40,297 bases of DNA from a bacterium UBP6_UBA1196 (GCA_002310035.1 DBYC01000028.1:1-40297), one strand, 5' to 3'; shown: positions 1 through 8,572, counted from the first letter of the stretch. Notes: generated from the letters alone by a model not told the origin. Numbers and translations: made by a program.

Positions 1-367
1 AAATTCTAAGCATACGGAAGCAAAGCATCTTGTACAGTCATGCCTGTTTGATAATATGACTGAAGGCTATGTCACATCTCATTCGCTTACAGATGTTTTT
101 TATATTTTGCGAAAGTATCACCGTTCGCCTGAAATCCGCAGAAAATTCATTCTGATTATGGTGAATAATTTCACTATTCTTACCGAAAATAGAGATCTGT
201 TTCTTGAATCGTTAAACGATCCGGCATTTTTCGATCTCGAAGACGGGTTGCAGATGAAAAGTGCTGAGAACGCCGATCTTGATTACATCGTTACCGAAAA
301 TCTCAAAGATTTCAAAAACTCTAAAATTCCGGCAATCAGCGTTGATGAAGCACTGAAAAAACTTTAA
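1..367 (+). CDS. PIN-domain protein (VapC-like ribonuclease), 5' end outside window
   Basis: The frame is open from the first bases of the window, so this is the C-terminal ~121 residues of a longer protein; the ATG at 56 is probably internal. The visible part matches a PIN domain: a central helical stretch followed by an acidic segment DLDYIVTENLKDF and the closing strand IPAISVDEAL, where the last conserved acidic residues of the Mg-dependent active site lie. The N-terminal strand with the first catalytic Asp is missing. PIN proteins usually cleave RNA and often act as toxins paired with an antitoxin gene just upstream; any partner would lie outside the window. The domain call is fairly sure, the toxin role is inference. 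Confidence 0.7.
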   Translation, partial: NSKHTEAKHLVQSCLFDNMTEGYVTSHSLTDVFYILRKYHRSPEIRRKFILIMVNNFTILTENRDLFLESLNDPAFFDLEDGLQMKSAENADLDYIVTENLKDFKNSKIPAISVDEALKKL

Positions 368-446
368 AAACCCACTGATTTAACTCGAAAACTGCCGGTG
401 CAAACTCTTGCATTTTCCACAATTTTCCTTAAAGTGTTGCCGTTTT

Positions 447-485
447 TTGACAAGAGTTCTTTTAATTGAAGAAATTGTGTAAATT
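447..485 (+). promoter_or_regulatory. candidate promoter region before radical SAM gene
   Basis: A perfect -35-like TTGACA lies at 447-452, but no good -10 follows at 16-18 bp. A TAAATT at 480-485, preceded by TTGTG, could be a -10 with a poor -35 (TTCTTT, 457-462). Both lie in the 149-bp gap before the TTG start at 517. Weak evidence; only one of the two elements can be right. Confidence 0.25.
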
Positions 486-516
486 GCTGAAAACATTCAT
501 GTTTTAGGAGAATATT

Positions 517-2973
517 TTGAAACTCATAACTTCTTTTCTGCGCAGGATCGAAAAGCCCGGGCGTTATTTTGCCCCGTTTATCGAGCCTGTAAAGGTGAAA
601 ACCGATCCGAACAAGCCGAAGGTTCTGATACTTTTTCCCGATCTTTTCGAGATGGCGCAGAGCCACACGGGGGTGAAAATCCTCTATTCGCTCTTTAACC
701 GCCGCGGATTTCTTGTCGATTTCGGTTTTTCGCCGCAGAAGGATGTTTTTGAGGAGGCAAAGTCGAGCGGCGGGCTCACTTCGATGATGCACGGGGTGAA
801 TTACCGCGATTTCGACATCATTGCGGTTTCGTTCCAGTATCAGCTGCAATACCCCGATTTTCTTAAAATCATGGATATCGCAGGCATTCCTATCCATTCA
901 AAAGATAGAATAAATTCAAGTGATTATCCGATAATCTGGTCTGGCGGACCAGTCATGTGCAACCCGGAGCCGATGGCTGATTTCATCGACGCGGTTTCAA
1001 TCGGCGAGTTTGAGCCTTATGCTGAAGAATTTATGGATATACTTGAAAATATTAAGGAAAAACAGAAAAGAATCGAGGCTTTTTCCAAAATCCCGGCAAT
1101 CTATATTCCGTCGAAACACGATGAAAACTCTGTCAAAATCAATCCCGACGGCTCGCTTTCGGGTTTTGAAGCAAGAAGAGCGGTTCTAAAGGATCTCAAC
1201 TACGACCCCGATTCGCTTTTTGATGCTCCGATCTTTGCGATGAGGACGATCCACGACCGTTTCACGATCGAGATCATGCGCGGCTGCACGAGAGGGTGCA
1301 GATTTTGCATGGCTGGTATGTTCTACCGCCCGCACAGAGAGAAAAGTGCTGAAAATATTTGCGAAATCCTTGACAGAGTTGTGCGGACCTCAGGATATGA
1401 CGAGGCGGGTTTCCTTTCGCTTTCGGCTGCTGACCACAGCGAGATCGAGGATATTTTAGTCCGCTCCTACAGCCGCTACAGCCGCCGGATCTCGGTTTCT
1501 CTGCCAAGCCTCAGGACTGAGACGATCACCCCGAAAATCACCCGCGCGATAAGAAAAGGGCGCAAAGTGGGCTTTACTTTAGCAGTCGAATCGGGAAGCG
1601 ACAGGCTCAGGAAAATGATAAACAAAGGCAACAGCGTGGAAGATCTGCTGAACGCCCTCAACACGATATTTTCAAACGGCTGGCAGGCTGTGAAACTCTA
1701 CTTCATGCTGGGACTTCCGCTTGAAGAGGAAGCCGACCTTTTTGAAACGGTAGACCTTGTCAAAAAAATGTGCAACTATGTGAAAAGATTCGGCAAAAAG
1801 GCAATGATAAGCGCAAGTTTCTCGACTTTTGTGCCGCAGCCTTTCACCCCTTTCCAGTGGGAAAAAATGTCGAGTCCTGCTGAGATCAAGGCTAAGCAGA
1901 AAATCATAATCGAAAATCTCCGCGGCATAAGGAATCTGAAACTCGCATGGCACGATCAGGAGATCAGCACAGTCGAAGGATACCTCAGCCGTGCAGGGCG
2001 CGAATACGGCAAAGTCATTGAATTTGTTGCAAAAAACATGAAAGGCCTGCAGACTGAAGATGAAAGTTTCGATCCGGCTCTCTGGGACGAAGGCATGGCT
2101 TACGCAGGGATCGACCCTGAAAGCACTTACATTGAAAAACCGCTGGACAAGCCGCTTCCATACGAGCATATCGACCTCAGGATCGACCGCAGATTTCTTT
2201 TGAAAGAGCGCGAAAAAGCGTTCAATTTTCAGGAAACGCCTGACTGCGCGAAAACAGGTATCTGCAACAAGTGCGGCGCATGCGATTTCAAGGAGATCAG
2301 ACCGCTCAAATTCACCGGAAAGGCGCTTGACGAGAACGAAACCTTTGAAATTCCCGAAAAAAACAATAAAAACAACTCTTTCCCATACATTTTCTCGCTT
2401 TCGAAACACGGAAATTCGATAAGTGTAGGGCACCTTGACCTTGTTTCATTTCTTTTCAAAGCCCTCACTCTGAGCGATCTCAAGATCCTCTATTCCGACG
2501 GTTTCCACCCCATGCCGCGTTTCAATTTAGCGTTTCCGGCACCGGTCGGAGTCGAAGTTGACGAGGAATTCGGCACAGTCTGGCTCACCGAAGAAGTCAA
2601 CGAAAAGGAAACTCTTGAAAAACTCAACTCTATCCTCGAAAATTCCGGAATAAAATTCCTTACTTTTGCCTTCTGTGACCGTGAAAAGATCAAAAAAGCG
2701 GAAAAAATCCTGCGCACTCTTCCTTCAAGCACATACCGCGTGAAATTTTTCGAAAAAACTGACTACGATTCGGCAAAAGAAATCCTGGAAGTCGTTGATT
2801 TTAATGACAAAACTCTTGAAATGACGATCCGCCATTACACAGAGCTCGGAAGCGTAATGAAAAAATTCGATAGCTTCACCGGCGAATACCACATAATCAA
2901 AAACGGTTACCGCAAGGAACTCGCGGAATACGACACGGAAAACCTGCTCAAAGAAACAGGGATCCTGGAATGA
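517..2973 (+). CDS. B12-binding radical SAM protein fused to DUF2344 (TIGR03960-TIGR03936 type)
   Basis: An 818-residue protein. Residues ~40-220 resemble the cobalamin-binding-like N-terminal domain of this family. The radical SAM core follows, with CxxxCxxC at C257, C261, C264, the ligands of a 4Fe-4S cluster that cleaves S-adenosylmethionine. A short cysteine cluster (four Cys within CAKTGICNKCGAC, ~576-588) links it to a C-terminal DUF2344 domain (~620-815, with GHLDLVSFLFKAL and YSDGFHPMPR). In many bacteria these halves are two adjacent genes; here they are one chain. The substrate is unknown; the family often sits near ribosome-related genes, so an RNA or ribosome role has been suspected. 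The start is TTG, chosen because TAGGAG lies 6 nt upstream and no better ATG exists. Confidence 0.85.
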   Translation: MKLITSFLRRIEKPGRYFAPFIEPVKVKTDPNKPKVLILFPDLFEMAQSHTGVKILYSLFNRRGFLVDFGFSPQKDVFEEAKSSGGLTSMMHGVNYRDFDIIAVSFQYQLQYPDFLKIMDIAGIPIHSKDRINSSDYPIIWSGGPVMCNPEPMADFIDAVSIGEFEPYAEEFMDILENIKEKQKRIEAFSKIPAIYIPSKHDENSVKINPDGSLSGFEARRAVLKDLNYDPDSLFDAPIFAMRTIHDRFTIEIMRGCTRGCRFCMAGMFYRPHREKSAENICEILDRVVRTSGYDEAGFLSLSAADHSEIEDILVRSYSRYSRRISVSLPSLRTETITPKITRAIRKGRKVGFTLAVESGSDRLRKMINKGNSVEDLLNALNTIFSNGWQAVKLYFMLGLPLEEEADLFETVDLVKKMCNYVKRFGKKAMISASFSTFVPQPFTPFQWEKMSSPAEIKAKQKIIIENLRGIRNLKLAWHDQEISTVEGYLSRAGREYGKVIEFVAKNMKGLQTEDESFDPALWDEGMAYAGIDPESTYIEKPLDKPLPYEHIDLRIDRRFLLKEREKAFNFQETPDCAKTGICNKCGACDFKEIRPLKFTGKALDENETFEIPEKNNKNNSFPYIFSLSKHGNSISVGHLDLVSFLFKALTLSDLKILYSDGFHPMPRFNLAFPAPVGVEVDEEFGTVWLTEEVNEKETLEKLNSILENSGIKFLTFAFCDREKIKKAEKILRTLPSSTYRVKFFEKTDYDSAKEILEVVDFNDKTLEMTIRHYTELGSVMKKFDSFTGEYHIIKNGYRKELAEYDTENLLKETGILE

Positions 2974-3035
2974 TATTCCGAAATTTGTTTTTTTTGCATT
3001 ATAAGATCAAATTATTACACTTCTATTGTGTTTAG

Positions 3036-3067
3036 GCTGTGCGGAAAAGGCTCCGCCGGCAGTTTTT
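3036..3067 (+). terminator. possible intrinsic terminator
   Basis: GCGGA (3041-3045) pairs with TCCGC (3052-3056) around a 6-nt loop, extendable by CTG/CAG across a small internal loop, and a run of five T follows at 3063-3067. It lies ~65 bp after the radical SAM stop and just before the glycosyltransferase ATG, so it could end the first transcript or act as an attenuator for the second gene. The stem is short, so confidence is low. Confidence 0.35.
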
Positions 3068-3079
3068 ACGGGTTTTTGC

Positions 3080-4216
3080 ATGAAAAAAATTCTTTTTCTT
3101 TCCAATACTGCGAATTTTTCGAAATTCAATCTTCCGTATATGCGCTGGTTCAGGGAGCAGGGCTGGCAGGTCGATTACTGTTCTGCTGGAGAAGAGACTG
3201 TGCCCGACTGCGACAACCAGTATTCAATAAGCATCGCTAGGTCGCCTTTCAGCCTGAAAAATCTGCGCGCATACAGTGAACTCAAGGAACTTCTGCTTGA
3301 AAATGAATACAATATTCTTCACTGCCATACGCCGATGGGCGGTGTTCTTGGAAGACTTGCGGCATCAGGTCTTAGGAAAAAGCACAAAATCAGGGTGATT
3401 TACACGGCTCACGGCTTCCATTTTTATAAAGGTGCGCCGCTTTTCAACTGGCTGTTCTATTATCCTGTAGAGCGGCAGCTTGCCCGTAAAACCGATCTTC
3501 TGATAACGATAAACAAAGAAGATTTCAAACGGGCGGAGGATTTCAGGGCAGGAAAAGTTATTTATGTTCCCGGTGTGGGGGTCAACATTGACAAACTGGG
3601 ACAAATTGCATGCGGCAGGGAAGCAAAACGAGTGGAGCTTGGTGCGCAACGATCTGATTTTATTATTCTTTCTGTTGGGGAACTTATCAAGCGCAAAAAT
3701 CATGTCCTTACTCTTGAAGCACTTGCTATACTGAAGAAAAAATGCGGGCTGAACGGTATTCAGTTTCTTATATGCGGCAGCGGAATTCTTGAAAAAACAC
3801 TGAAAGAAAAGGCGGAAAGTCTAGGCATTTCCGATCATGTCCGTTTTTTGGGTTACAGGAAAGACATCGGTGAGCTCTGCGCAGCATCCGATCTTTTTGT
3901 TTTTATGTCTCTTCAGGAAGGTCTGCCTGTCGCGCTGATGGAGGCAATGGCGTGCGGTGTTCCGGTGGTCTGTTCGGAAATCCGCGGCAATACCGATCTT
4001 GTAGAAAACAGAAAAAGCGGAGAGATCGTCGAAAGCAGACCGCAAGATCTCGCTGATGCCATACTTAAACTGAAAAACGACCGTGCGCTCTGTGATTTTT
4101 ATGCGCAGAATGCGGCGGCTACGGTAAGGCGTTTTGATCTGGCTTCGGTCGAGCCCGAAATGCAGGCGGCCTATCTCGGTGAGATCGCGGAAACTGAAAA
4201 ATCCGGTATTCTGTAA
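3080..4216 (+). CDS. glycosyltransferase family 4 (GT-B fold, EpsD-like)
   Basis: 378 residues from the ATG at 3080 (MKKILFLSNTANFSKF), which fits the family N-terminus better than a GTG 54 nt upstream; no strong ribosome-binding site is visible. The N-terminal Rossmann half has HCHTPMGGVLGR and YTAHGFHFYKGAP, typical of exopolysaccharide/capsule GT4 enzymes. The C-terminal half carries SVGELIKRKNH and the donor-binding E-x7-E motif in EGLPVALMEAMACGVPVV. Enzymes of this group move a sugar from a nucleotide-sugar onto a lipid-linked or polymer acceptor at the cytoplasmic membrane. No polysaccharide cluster surrounds it, so donor and acceptor cannot be named. It appears to be an isolated gene with a possible terminator in front. 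Confidence 0.85.
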   Translation: MKKILFLSNTANFSKFNLPYMRWFREQGWQVDYCSAGEETVPDCDNQYSISIARSPFSLKNLRAYSELKELLLENEYNILHCHTPMGGVLGRLAASGLRKKHKIRVIYTAHGFHFYKGAPLFNWLFYYPVERQLARKTDLLITINKEDFKRAEDFRAGKVIYVPGVGVNIDKLGQIACGREAKRVELGAQRSDFIILSVGELIKRKNHVLTLEALAILKKKCGLNGIQFLICGSGILEKTLKEKAESLGISDHVRFLGYRKDIGELCAASDLFVFMSLQEGLPVALMEAMACGVPVVCSEIRGNTDLVENRKSGEIVESRPQDLADAILKLKNDRALCDFYAQNAAATVRRFDLASVEPEMQAAYLGEIAETEKSGIL

Positions 4217-4243
4217 TTCTGGTGTGTCTGGGAAATTTAAGGA

Positions 4244-4272
4244 GTAGAGACGCCATAGTATGACGTCTCTAC
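4244..4272. repeat. GTAGAGACG hairpin repeat
   Basis: Perfect 9-bp inverted repeat GTAGAGACG (4244-4252) / CGTCTCTAC (4264-4272) around 11 nt, in the gap between the convergent glycosyltransferase and tilS genes. Similar GTAGAGACG palindromes are dispersed intergenic repeats in several bacterial groups. It could also act as a bidirectional terminator here, being followed by an A-run and T-rich DNA. Only one copy lies in this window. Confidence 0.55.
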
Positions 4273-4287
4273 AAAAACGTTTTAATT

Positions 4288-5331
4288 TTATTGGTGAATT
4301 TTAACACCGTCTCTTGTCCTTTCAAACACAAACGGATTGTAATCTGTATTGCCGGGATCGGTTTTGAATATAAAATCGACTATATCTTTCAATGTTTTTG
4401 TCGAGGGCGACCGGTGAAACTGCGCGCTGTCAAAAACTGCCGTTGACGAAAAAAGGTATGAAAAGGCAGTGAGCCAAAAATCACAACAGTGTGATTTTAT
4501 TAAATTTCTTGGGATGACAATTTCTGTTGTGACATTTTTTGTCACCAGATCCCGCCAGAAACTGTCCATCATTTCGCGGAGGATTTCGCTTTCGCGTGCG
4601 GCGTTTTCAGCAAGTCTGGCAATATTTTCCTTGTACGGAATTCCAGGCAGAAGTGCGTCAAGGGAGGGAATTATTTTGTGACGATAGTAGTTTCTGCGGT
4701 ATTTTGTGTAATAATTTGAGGGATCTGACAAAAATTGTCGCCCCTGCATAAAGGTCGAAATTTCATTTTTAGAAATCTCAAGCATCGGACGGACAACGAA
4801 AAAATCATTGTTTTCGGAATTCGATAAAAAATCGCAGCTTGGATTTATTGATTTTATGCCACCTAAACCTTTGAGTCCGGTTCCGCGGTCAAGAATCCGC
4901 ATAAGAACAGTTTCGACCTGGTCATCAAGGTGATGGGCCGTCGCCAGCATATTGAAATTATTTGATTTTACTAAATTAAACAAAAGTTCGTAGCGTTTAA
5001 TGCGCGCCCGTTCCTCGACATTTTTTTCTTCATTTTGCCAGAAGTCGTCTTCAAACTGCAAAGAAAAACAAGTGATTTCAAGATCTTGACAAATTTTGTC
5101 AACAAATTTCGCTTCATCTGATGATTCTGCACGAAGTTTGTGATCGACATATGCTGCAGAAAGTGAAAAATCAAATAAATCCTTTATTTCATTAAGTAAA
5201 ATCAGCATTGCAAGTGAATCCGCTCCGCCTGAGCATGCGACCAGCACCGAAAAATGTTTTCCTTCAAAACCGGTGCCGGAAATTATCCGCCTGAAACTTT
5301 CTTTGAATTTTTCACGAATCGTTTTTTCCAT
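4288..5331 (-). CDS. tilS: tRNA(Ile)-lysidine synthase
   Basis: 347 residues. The N-terminal PP-loop ATPase domain has SGGADS at residues 34-39, which binds ATP, and the family motif TAHHLDDQVETVLMRILDRG followed by GLKGL. TilS attaches lysine to C34 of tRNA-Ile(CAU), turning the anticodon from AUG-reading to AUA-reading, and is normally essential. The protein is shorter than the E. coli enzyme (~430 residues): the C-terminal tRNA-binding domains appear reduced, as in the short TilS forms of many bacteria. The ATG at 5331 is preceded by GAGG. It is transcribed alone, convergent with the glycosyltransferase and divergent from htpX. Confidence 0.93.
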   Translation of the reverse strand: MEKTIREKFKESFRRIISGTGFEGKHFSVLVACSGGADSLAMLILLNEIKDLFDFSLSAAYVDHKLRAESSDEAKFVDKICQDLEITCFSLQFEDDFWQNEEKNVEERARIKRYELLFNLVKSNNFNMLATAHHLDDQVETVLMRILDRGTGLKGLGGIKSINPSCDFLSNSENNDFFVVRPMLEISKNEISTFMQGRQFLSDPSNYYTKYRRNYYRHKIIPSLDALLPGIPYKENIARLAENAARESEILREMMDSFWRDLVTKNVTTEIVIPRNLIKSHCCDFWLTAFSYLFSSTAVFDSAQFHRSPSTKTLKDIVDFIFKTDPGNTDYNPFVFERTRDGVKIHQ

Positions 5332-5427
5332 CTCAGCCTCGACAAAAACCGTGAATTTTTAATGTTTGCGCGAAAAAAGGCAAATATTTAGCAGATTTTG
5401 GGTTGTTTTTTTGTTTTCGGGAAATAT

Positions 5428-5481
5428 AAGGGAGTTTAGGGTGTCTAGGGAATCTAGGGAATTTAGGGAATTTAGGGAGTG
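5428..5481. repeat. tandem 9-bp repeat (TAGGGAATT units)
   Basis: Six back-to-back 9-bp units between tilS and htpX: AAGGGAGTT, TAGGGTGTC, TAGGGAATC, TAGGGAATT, TAGGGAATT, TAGGGAGTG. The same motif recurs in short form after htpX (6454-6475), and a degenerate match GGGAAATTTAAGG lies near 4230. A reading frame over this stretch only translates the repeat and is not a gene. Confidence 0.8.
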
Positions 5482-5514
5482 GCTGGAAACGGTAAAGACA
5501 CTAATATTAATCAA

Positions 5515-5550
5515 GGCCCCGCTGAAGCAGGGGGGCTGGCAACCCAGGTT
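5515..5550 (+). promoter_or_regulatory. structured leader upstream of htpX
   Basis: Two small hairpins can form in the RNA before the htpX ribosome-binding site: CCCCGC (517-522 of the 5000s) with GCAGGGG (5527-5533, one bulged A), loop TGAA; and AACC/GGTT (5541-5550), which overlaps an alternative CTGG/CCAG pairing. The AGGAGG of htpX lies 20 nt further. It may be a repeat element or a regulatory leader; the sequence alone does not decide. Confidence 0.35.
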
Positions 5551-5582
5551 GTATGAGGGGTCAGAGTTTTAGGAGGTTTTTA

Positions 5583-6431
5583 ATGCTCAACATCATCAAA
5601 AGCGGATTTCTGATTGCGCTGATGTCGGTTTTTCTCGTTTTTGTCGGTTATGTGATCGGCGGAGTTGACGGCGCGTTGGTTTTTTTTGTGTTTTCACTTG
5701 TTTTCAATTTTTTCAGCTATTTTTTCAGCGACAAAATCGTTTTGGCCTCTTACCGCGCACGGCCTGCTGACCTGAATCAGTACGCTTGGCTTCACGAAGC
5801 TCTCGCCAAACTGGCTTCTTCGGCTGAACTTCCGGTTATTCCTAAGCTTTACATCGTTCCGATCGCGGAGCCCAACGCTTTCGCGACAGGCAGGAACCCG
5901 AAACACGCGGTCGTTGCCGTGACGCAGGGGCTTCTTGACGCCCTTCCGCATGACGAGGTCGCAGCAGTAATCGCACATGAACTCGGGCATGTTAAACATT
6001 ACGACATTTTGATCCAGACGATCGTCGCCGCGATGGCTTCGGCGATAATGTGGATAGCGACAATTGCGAGATGGGGCGGCGGATTTTTTATGAGAGGAAA
6101 CAACCGCGACAACGGCAGCGTTTTAGGCTGGCTTTTCGTCGTGATCCTGGCTCCGGTCACAGCGATGCTCGTTCAGGCCGCGATCAGCCGCTCGCGGGAA
6201 TACATGGCGGACGATTACAGCAGAAAACTTATGGGAAGCGGCGAATACCTCGTCAATGCCCTGAGCAGGATCTCCGGCACGGAAGAAAGAATCGTCGAAG
6301 AACAGCGCGGAAGCGCGGTTTCACCCTCGACAGCGCATATGTTCATCTATTCGCCTAAAACAAATTTCCTTTTAAAACTCTTTTCAACGCATCCCAGTCT
6401 TCAAAAAAGAATCAATAATTTGAGGAAATAA
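5583..6431 (+). CDS. htpX: membrane zinc metalloprotease HtpX (M48)
   Basis: 282 residues from the ATG at 5583, with AGGAGG 6 nt upstream; a longer frame from 5553 has no such site. Two N-terminal membrane segments (~8-28 and ~30-50) precede the protease domain with the zinc motif HELGH at 132-136 and the third ligand E206 in SREYMADD; two more membrane segments lie between (~145-162, ~180-200). HtpX degrades misfolded or damaged membrane proteins with the active site facing the cytoplasm, alongside FtsH. The length is normal for the family. The leader before it is unusually repeat-rich and structured. Confidence 0.95.
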   Translation: MLNIIKSGFLIALMSVFLVFVGYVIGGVDGALVFFVFSLVFNFFSYFFSDKIVLASYRARPADLNQYAWLHEALAKLASSAELPVIPKLYIVPIAEPNAFATGRNPKHAVVAVTQGLLDALPHDEVAAVIAHELGHVKHYDILIQTIVAAMASAIMWIATIARWGGGFFMRGNNRDNGSVLGWLFVVILAPVTAMLVQAAISRSREYMADDYSRKLMGSGEYLVNALSRISGTEERIVEEQRGSAVSPSTAHMFIYSPKTNFLLKLFSTHPSLQKRINNLRK

Positions 6432-6442
6432 CAGACCTCATG

Positions 6443-6475
6443 CCGAAAAATTCGGGAATCTGGGGAATCTAGGGA
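6443..6475. repeat. intergenic hairpin plus GGGAATCT repeats
   Basis: Between the convergent htpX and PhnP-like genes, CCGAA-AAA-TTCGG (6443-6455) runs into GGGAATCTG GGGAATCTA GGGA (6454-6475), a short copy of the 9-bp repeat found before htpX. htpX is thus bracketed by two copies of the repeat in the same orientation. Confidence 0.6.
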
Positions 6476-6489
6476 CGGCAACATATTGA

Positions 6490-7254
6490 TTATATTTCAA
6501 CCATTAGTCCGTCAACAGCAGGCAGGACGTTTTCCGGCAGTTTTTTCAGGGTTTCCTCGTAATCGAAAGTATGGTTCATGTGGGTTAGATAGGCTCTTTC
6601 CGGTGAAAGATATTTGATTATGTCGAGAATTTCCTCAAAACTGAAGTGAGTAGGGTGTTTCTTTCTCCAGACTGTGGAAGAAATAGCAAGCAGTTTTACC
6701 CCTTTGGCCTTATCGAGTTCGCATGGATCTATTGAATTTATGTCGGCTAGAAGGGCAAAATTTTTGAAGCGGAGACTTGTGACAACAGTTTCGCCGTGTT
6801 TGTGGCGGATAGGCAGAATTTCCATATTCTTGAATAAAACCGGCTCTTTTTCGACAAAAACCGGCTTTAAAAACGGTCTCGGAAGATATTCGTTTTCGAA
6901 AAAAAGATATGGGAAACGCTGCTGCGCGATTTCAAAAGTTTCGCGGCTTAGGAAAAACGGGAGCGGCTCCTCTTTTCTGAACGAAGCCATCCTCATGTCA
7001 TCGATTCCGGCGAAGTGGTCGCTGTGGGCATGCGTCAGCCAGCCGGCGTCAATGTGCGAAACGCGCGATTTTAAAAGCTGCTGCCTGATTTCATAGGGAA
7101 AATCGATCTGTAAAACCGTTTTGTCTTCGATCAAAGTCATAGAAAAGCGGGTGCGACGGTTGCGCTCGTCGGTCAGTTTGCAGACATCGCAGTCGCAGAA
7201 AAGCTGCGGGACTCCGGTCGACGAGCCCGTTCCGTTGAAAATTACCGTTGTCAA
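6490..7254 (-). CDS. MBL-fold metallo-hydrolase, PhnP-like
   Basis: 254 residues. The N-terminus has GTGSSTGVP and a cysteine cluster (C20, C22, C25) like the extra zinc site of PhnP; the metallo-beta-lactamase metal motif HAHSDH is at 75-80, with further His/Asp ligands in RHKHGET, LLADINSID and THMNHTFDYE. PhnP cleaves cyclic phosphodiesters such as phosphoribosyl 1,2-cyclic phosphate, but many proteins of this subgroup are untested and no phosphonate genes are nearby. The TTG start at 7254 overlaps the TGA stop of the upstream gene by 2 nt, with AAGG about 9 nt before it, so the two are probably translationally coupled. Confidence 0.82.
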   Translation of the reverse strand: MTTVIFNGTGSSTGVPQLFCDCDVCKLTDERNRRTRFSMTLIEDKTVLQIDFPYEIRQQLLKSRVSHIDAGWLTHAHSDHFAGIDDMRMASFRKEEPLPFFLSRETFEIAQQRFPYLFFENEYLPRPFLKPVFVEKEPVLFKNMEILPIRHKHGETVVTSLRFKNFALLADINSIDPCELDKAKGVKLLAISSTVWRKKHPTHFSFEEILDIIKYLSPERAYLTHMNHTFDYEETLKKLPENVLPAVDGLMVEI

Positions 7255-8492
7255 CTGAAAAACCTTTTGAAAAAACCTTTGAGCGAGCGTTTTTTGTTCA
7301 CTTCTTCTTCGTAATCGTCTATAAGTTTCGCCTGTTTTTCGATTTTTTCCTGAAGCTGTGCGATTTTCTGCTCCAGACGGACGATTTTTTCTTCATTAGT
7401 TTCGTTTTCAGGGATTTTTTCTTCCGTTTCTTCCTGTTTTTCTTCTTTTTTCTCTTTTTCTTCGACTTTTTCCGCCGGTTCCGGCTGATTTTCTAAAGTT
7501 TCAACGGCAAGCGGCAGTGTCGTAGCCTCCGACAAGACTTTTTTATCCGGTTCTTCGGTTTCGTTTTCTGCGTTTTCATCCGGAGTTTCGGTTTCAGACT
7601 GCTGTTCTTCGGCGGCGGTTTGCCGGGATTCTTCGTTGTTTACGGCATTTTTTGTGTATTTTTCTATGATCTGCCGTTTGTTTGCCTGAAGCTCGTCAAC
7701 TGTGAGATTCTCTGATTTCCGTTCCAGTTCGAGACAGAGCTCAAGCCCTTTTTCGGCTTTGGTCAGAACGACGACCGTAACCGAAGGATTTCTGTCGAGA
7801 GATTCTTCGATTTCGGCGGACGAAGAGATGATCACAGCTTTGTGTTCCTCGATATTCTCCTCGTTTTCCTGCATGAAAACTGTGAAAAACGGCTGCGCAC
7901 AGCCCTGCGCAGTGTAAAACGGTCCCCAAAGTTTAATGTCGGACGGAAGCTGGTTTATCAGTATCGAAAGCTGGATCTCCCTCTGACTGGTCATAAAAGC
8001 TATCGCACCGAATCTGTCAAGAAGCGATTCTATTGAATAATGTTTCTGCTCGGGCATTTCAGTTCCGTTGAGCCTTTTTATCGCCGGAGTCGGATTGATG
8101 TTGTGCGGAAAGCAGAAATTGCGGATTTCATAGGTCTTTTTCTTGATATAGCTAGCTCTTTCTGTTTCGTCCGGGATGATTTTATTGTTTTCGATCGAAT
8201 ATTTTATGTTGCCGAGCATAAAAAACATCAGTGTTTTCGATTTGTCGTTGAGAAAAAACGGCAGATACGGGATTTCGGCGTCCATTTTTTTGAACCAGGT
8301 TTTGTATTGTTCGTCCTGAAGCTTGCGTGAAAGGTCAACGAATGTCATGCCGGAAAATGTGATCGAAATGTTATTTTCGTTTTCTACGGCAAGTTCGCGG
8401 TTTATCGAAAATTTTTCTACTACTGTTTTCAGCTGTGAAATGTTACCCGACAAAATATCGTTTTCATATATTTTGATGTTTTCGACGACCAT
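7251..8492 (-). CDS. uncharacterised protein with Glu-rich and coiled-coil C-terminus
   Basis: 413 residues, no signal peptide or membrane segment; family not recognised. Residues ~1-260 look globular and mixed alpha/beta. Residues ~280-360 are a Glu/Lys/Thr/Pro-rich, probably disordered linker. Residues ~365-400 form a coiled coil (heptads in IVRLEQKIAQLQEKIEKQAK), and the last residues KKRSLKGFFKRFFS are basic and amphipathic, suitable for binding membrane or nucleic acid. ATG at 8492 with GGAG 7 nt upstream. It shares a stop/start overlap with the PhnP-like hydrolase, so the two may work together. It is last but one in the run of minus-strand genes starting at 14.9 kb. Confidence 0.75.
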   Translation of the reverse strand: MVVENIKIYENDILSGNISQLKTVVEKFSINRELAVENENNISITFSGMTFVDLSRKLQDEQYKTWFKKMDAEIPYLPFFLNDKSKTLMFFMLGNIKYSIENNKIIPDETERASYIKKKTYEIRNFCFPHNINPTPAIKRLNGTEMPEQKHYSIESLLDRFGAIAFMTSQREIQLSILINQLPSDIKLWGPFYTAQGCAQPFFTVFMQENEENIEEHKAVIISSSAEIEESLDRNPSVTVVVLTKAEKGLELCLELERKSENLTVDELQANKRQIIEKYTKNAVNNEESRQTAAEEQQSETETPDENAENETEEPDKKVLSEATTLPLAVETLENQPEPAEKVEEKEKKEEKQEETEEKIPENETNEEKIVRLEQKIAQLQEKIEKQAKLIDDYEEEVNKKRSLKGFFKRFFS

Positions 8493-8572
8493 TTTTTACT
8501 CCAGTCTGTTCAAAAAGCGACAAACATTTTTCATTATCACAAACAAAAAGCGTTTTCCAGTGTTTTTTGTCG

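Noticed and set aside
1672..2433. Long antisense frame inside the radical SAM gene
   Set aside because: The sense strand carries clear motifs (CxxxCxxC, DUF2344); the antisense product is Phe/Arg-rich with no pattern.
5366..5572. Small frame with Arg-Glu-Phe repeats before htpX
   Set aside because: It only translates the 9-bp repeat and the htpX leader.
7248..7496. Phe-rich small frame on the plus strand
   Set aside because: Antisense of the Glu/Lys-rich tail of the coiled-coil protein.
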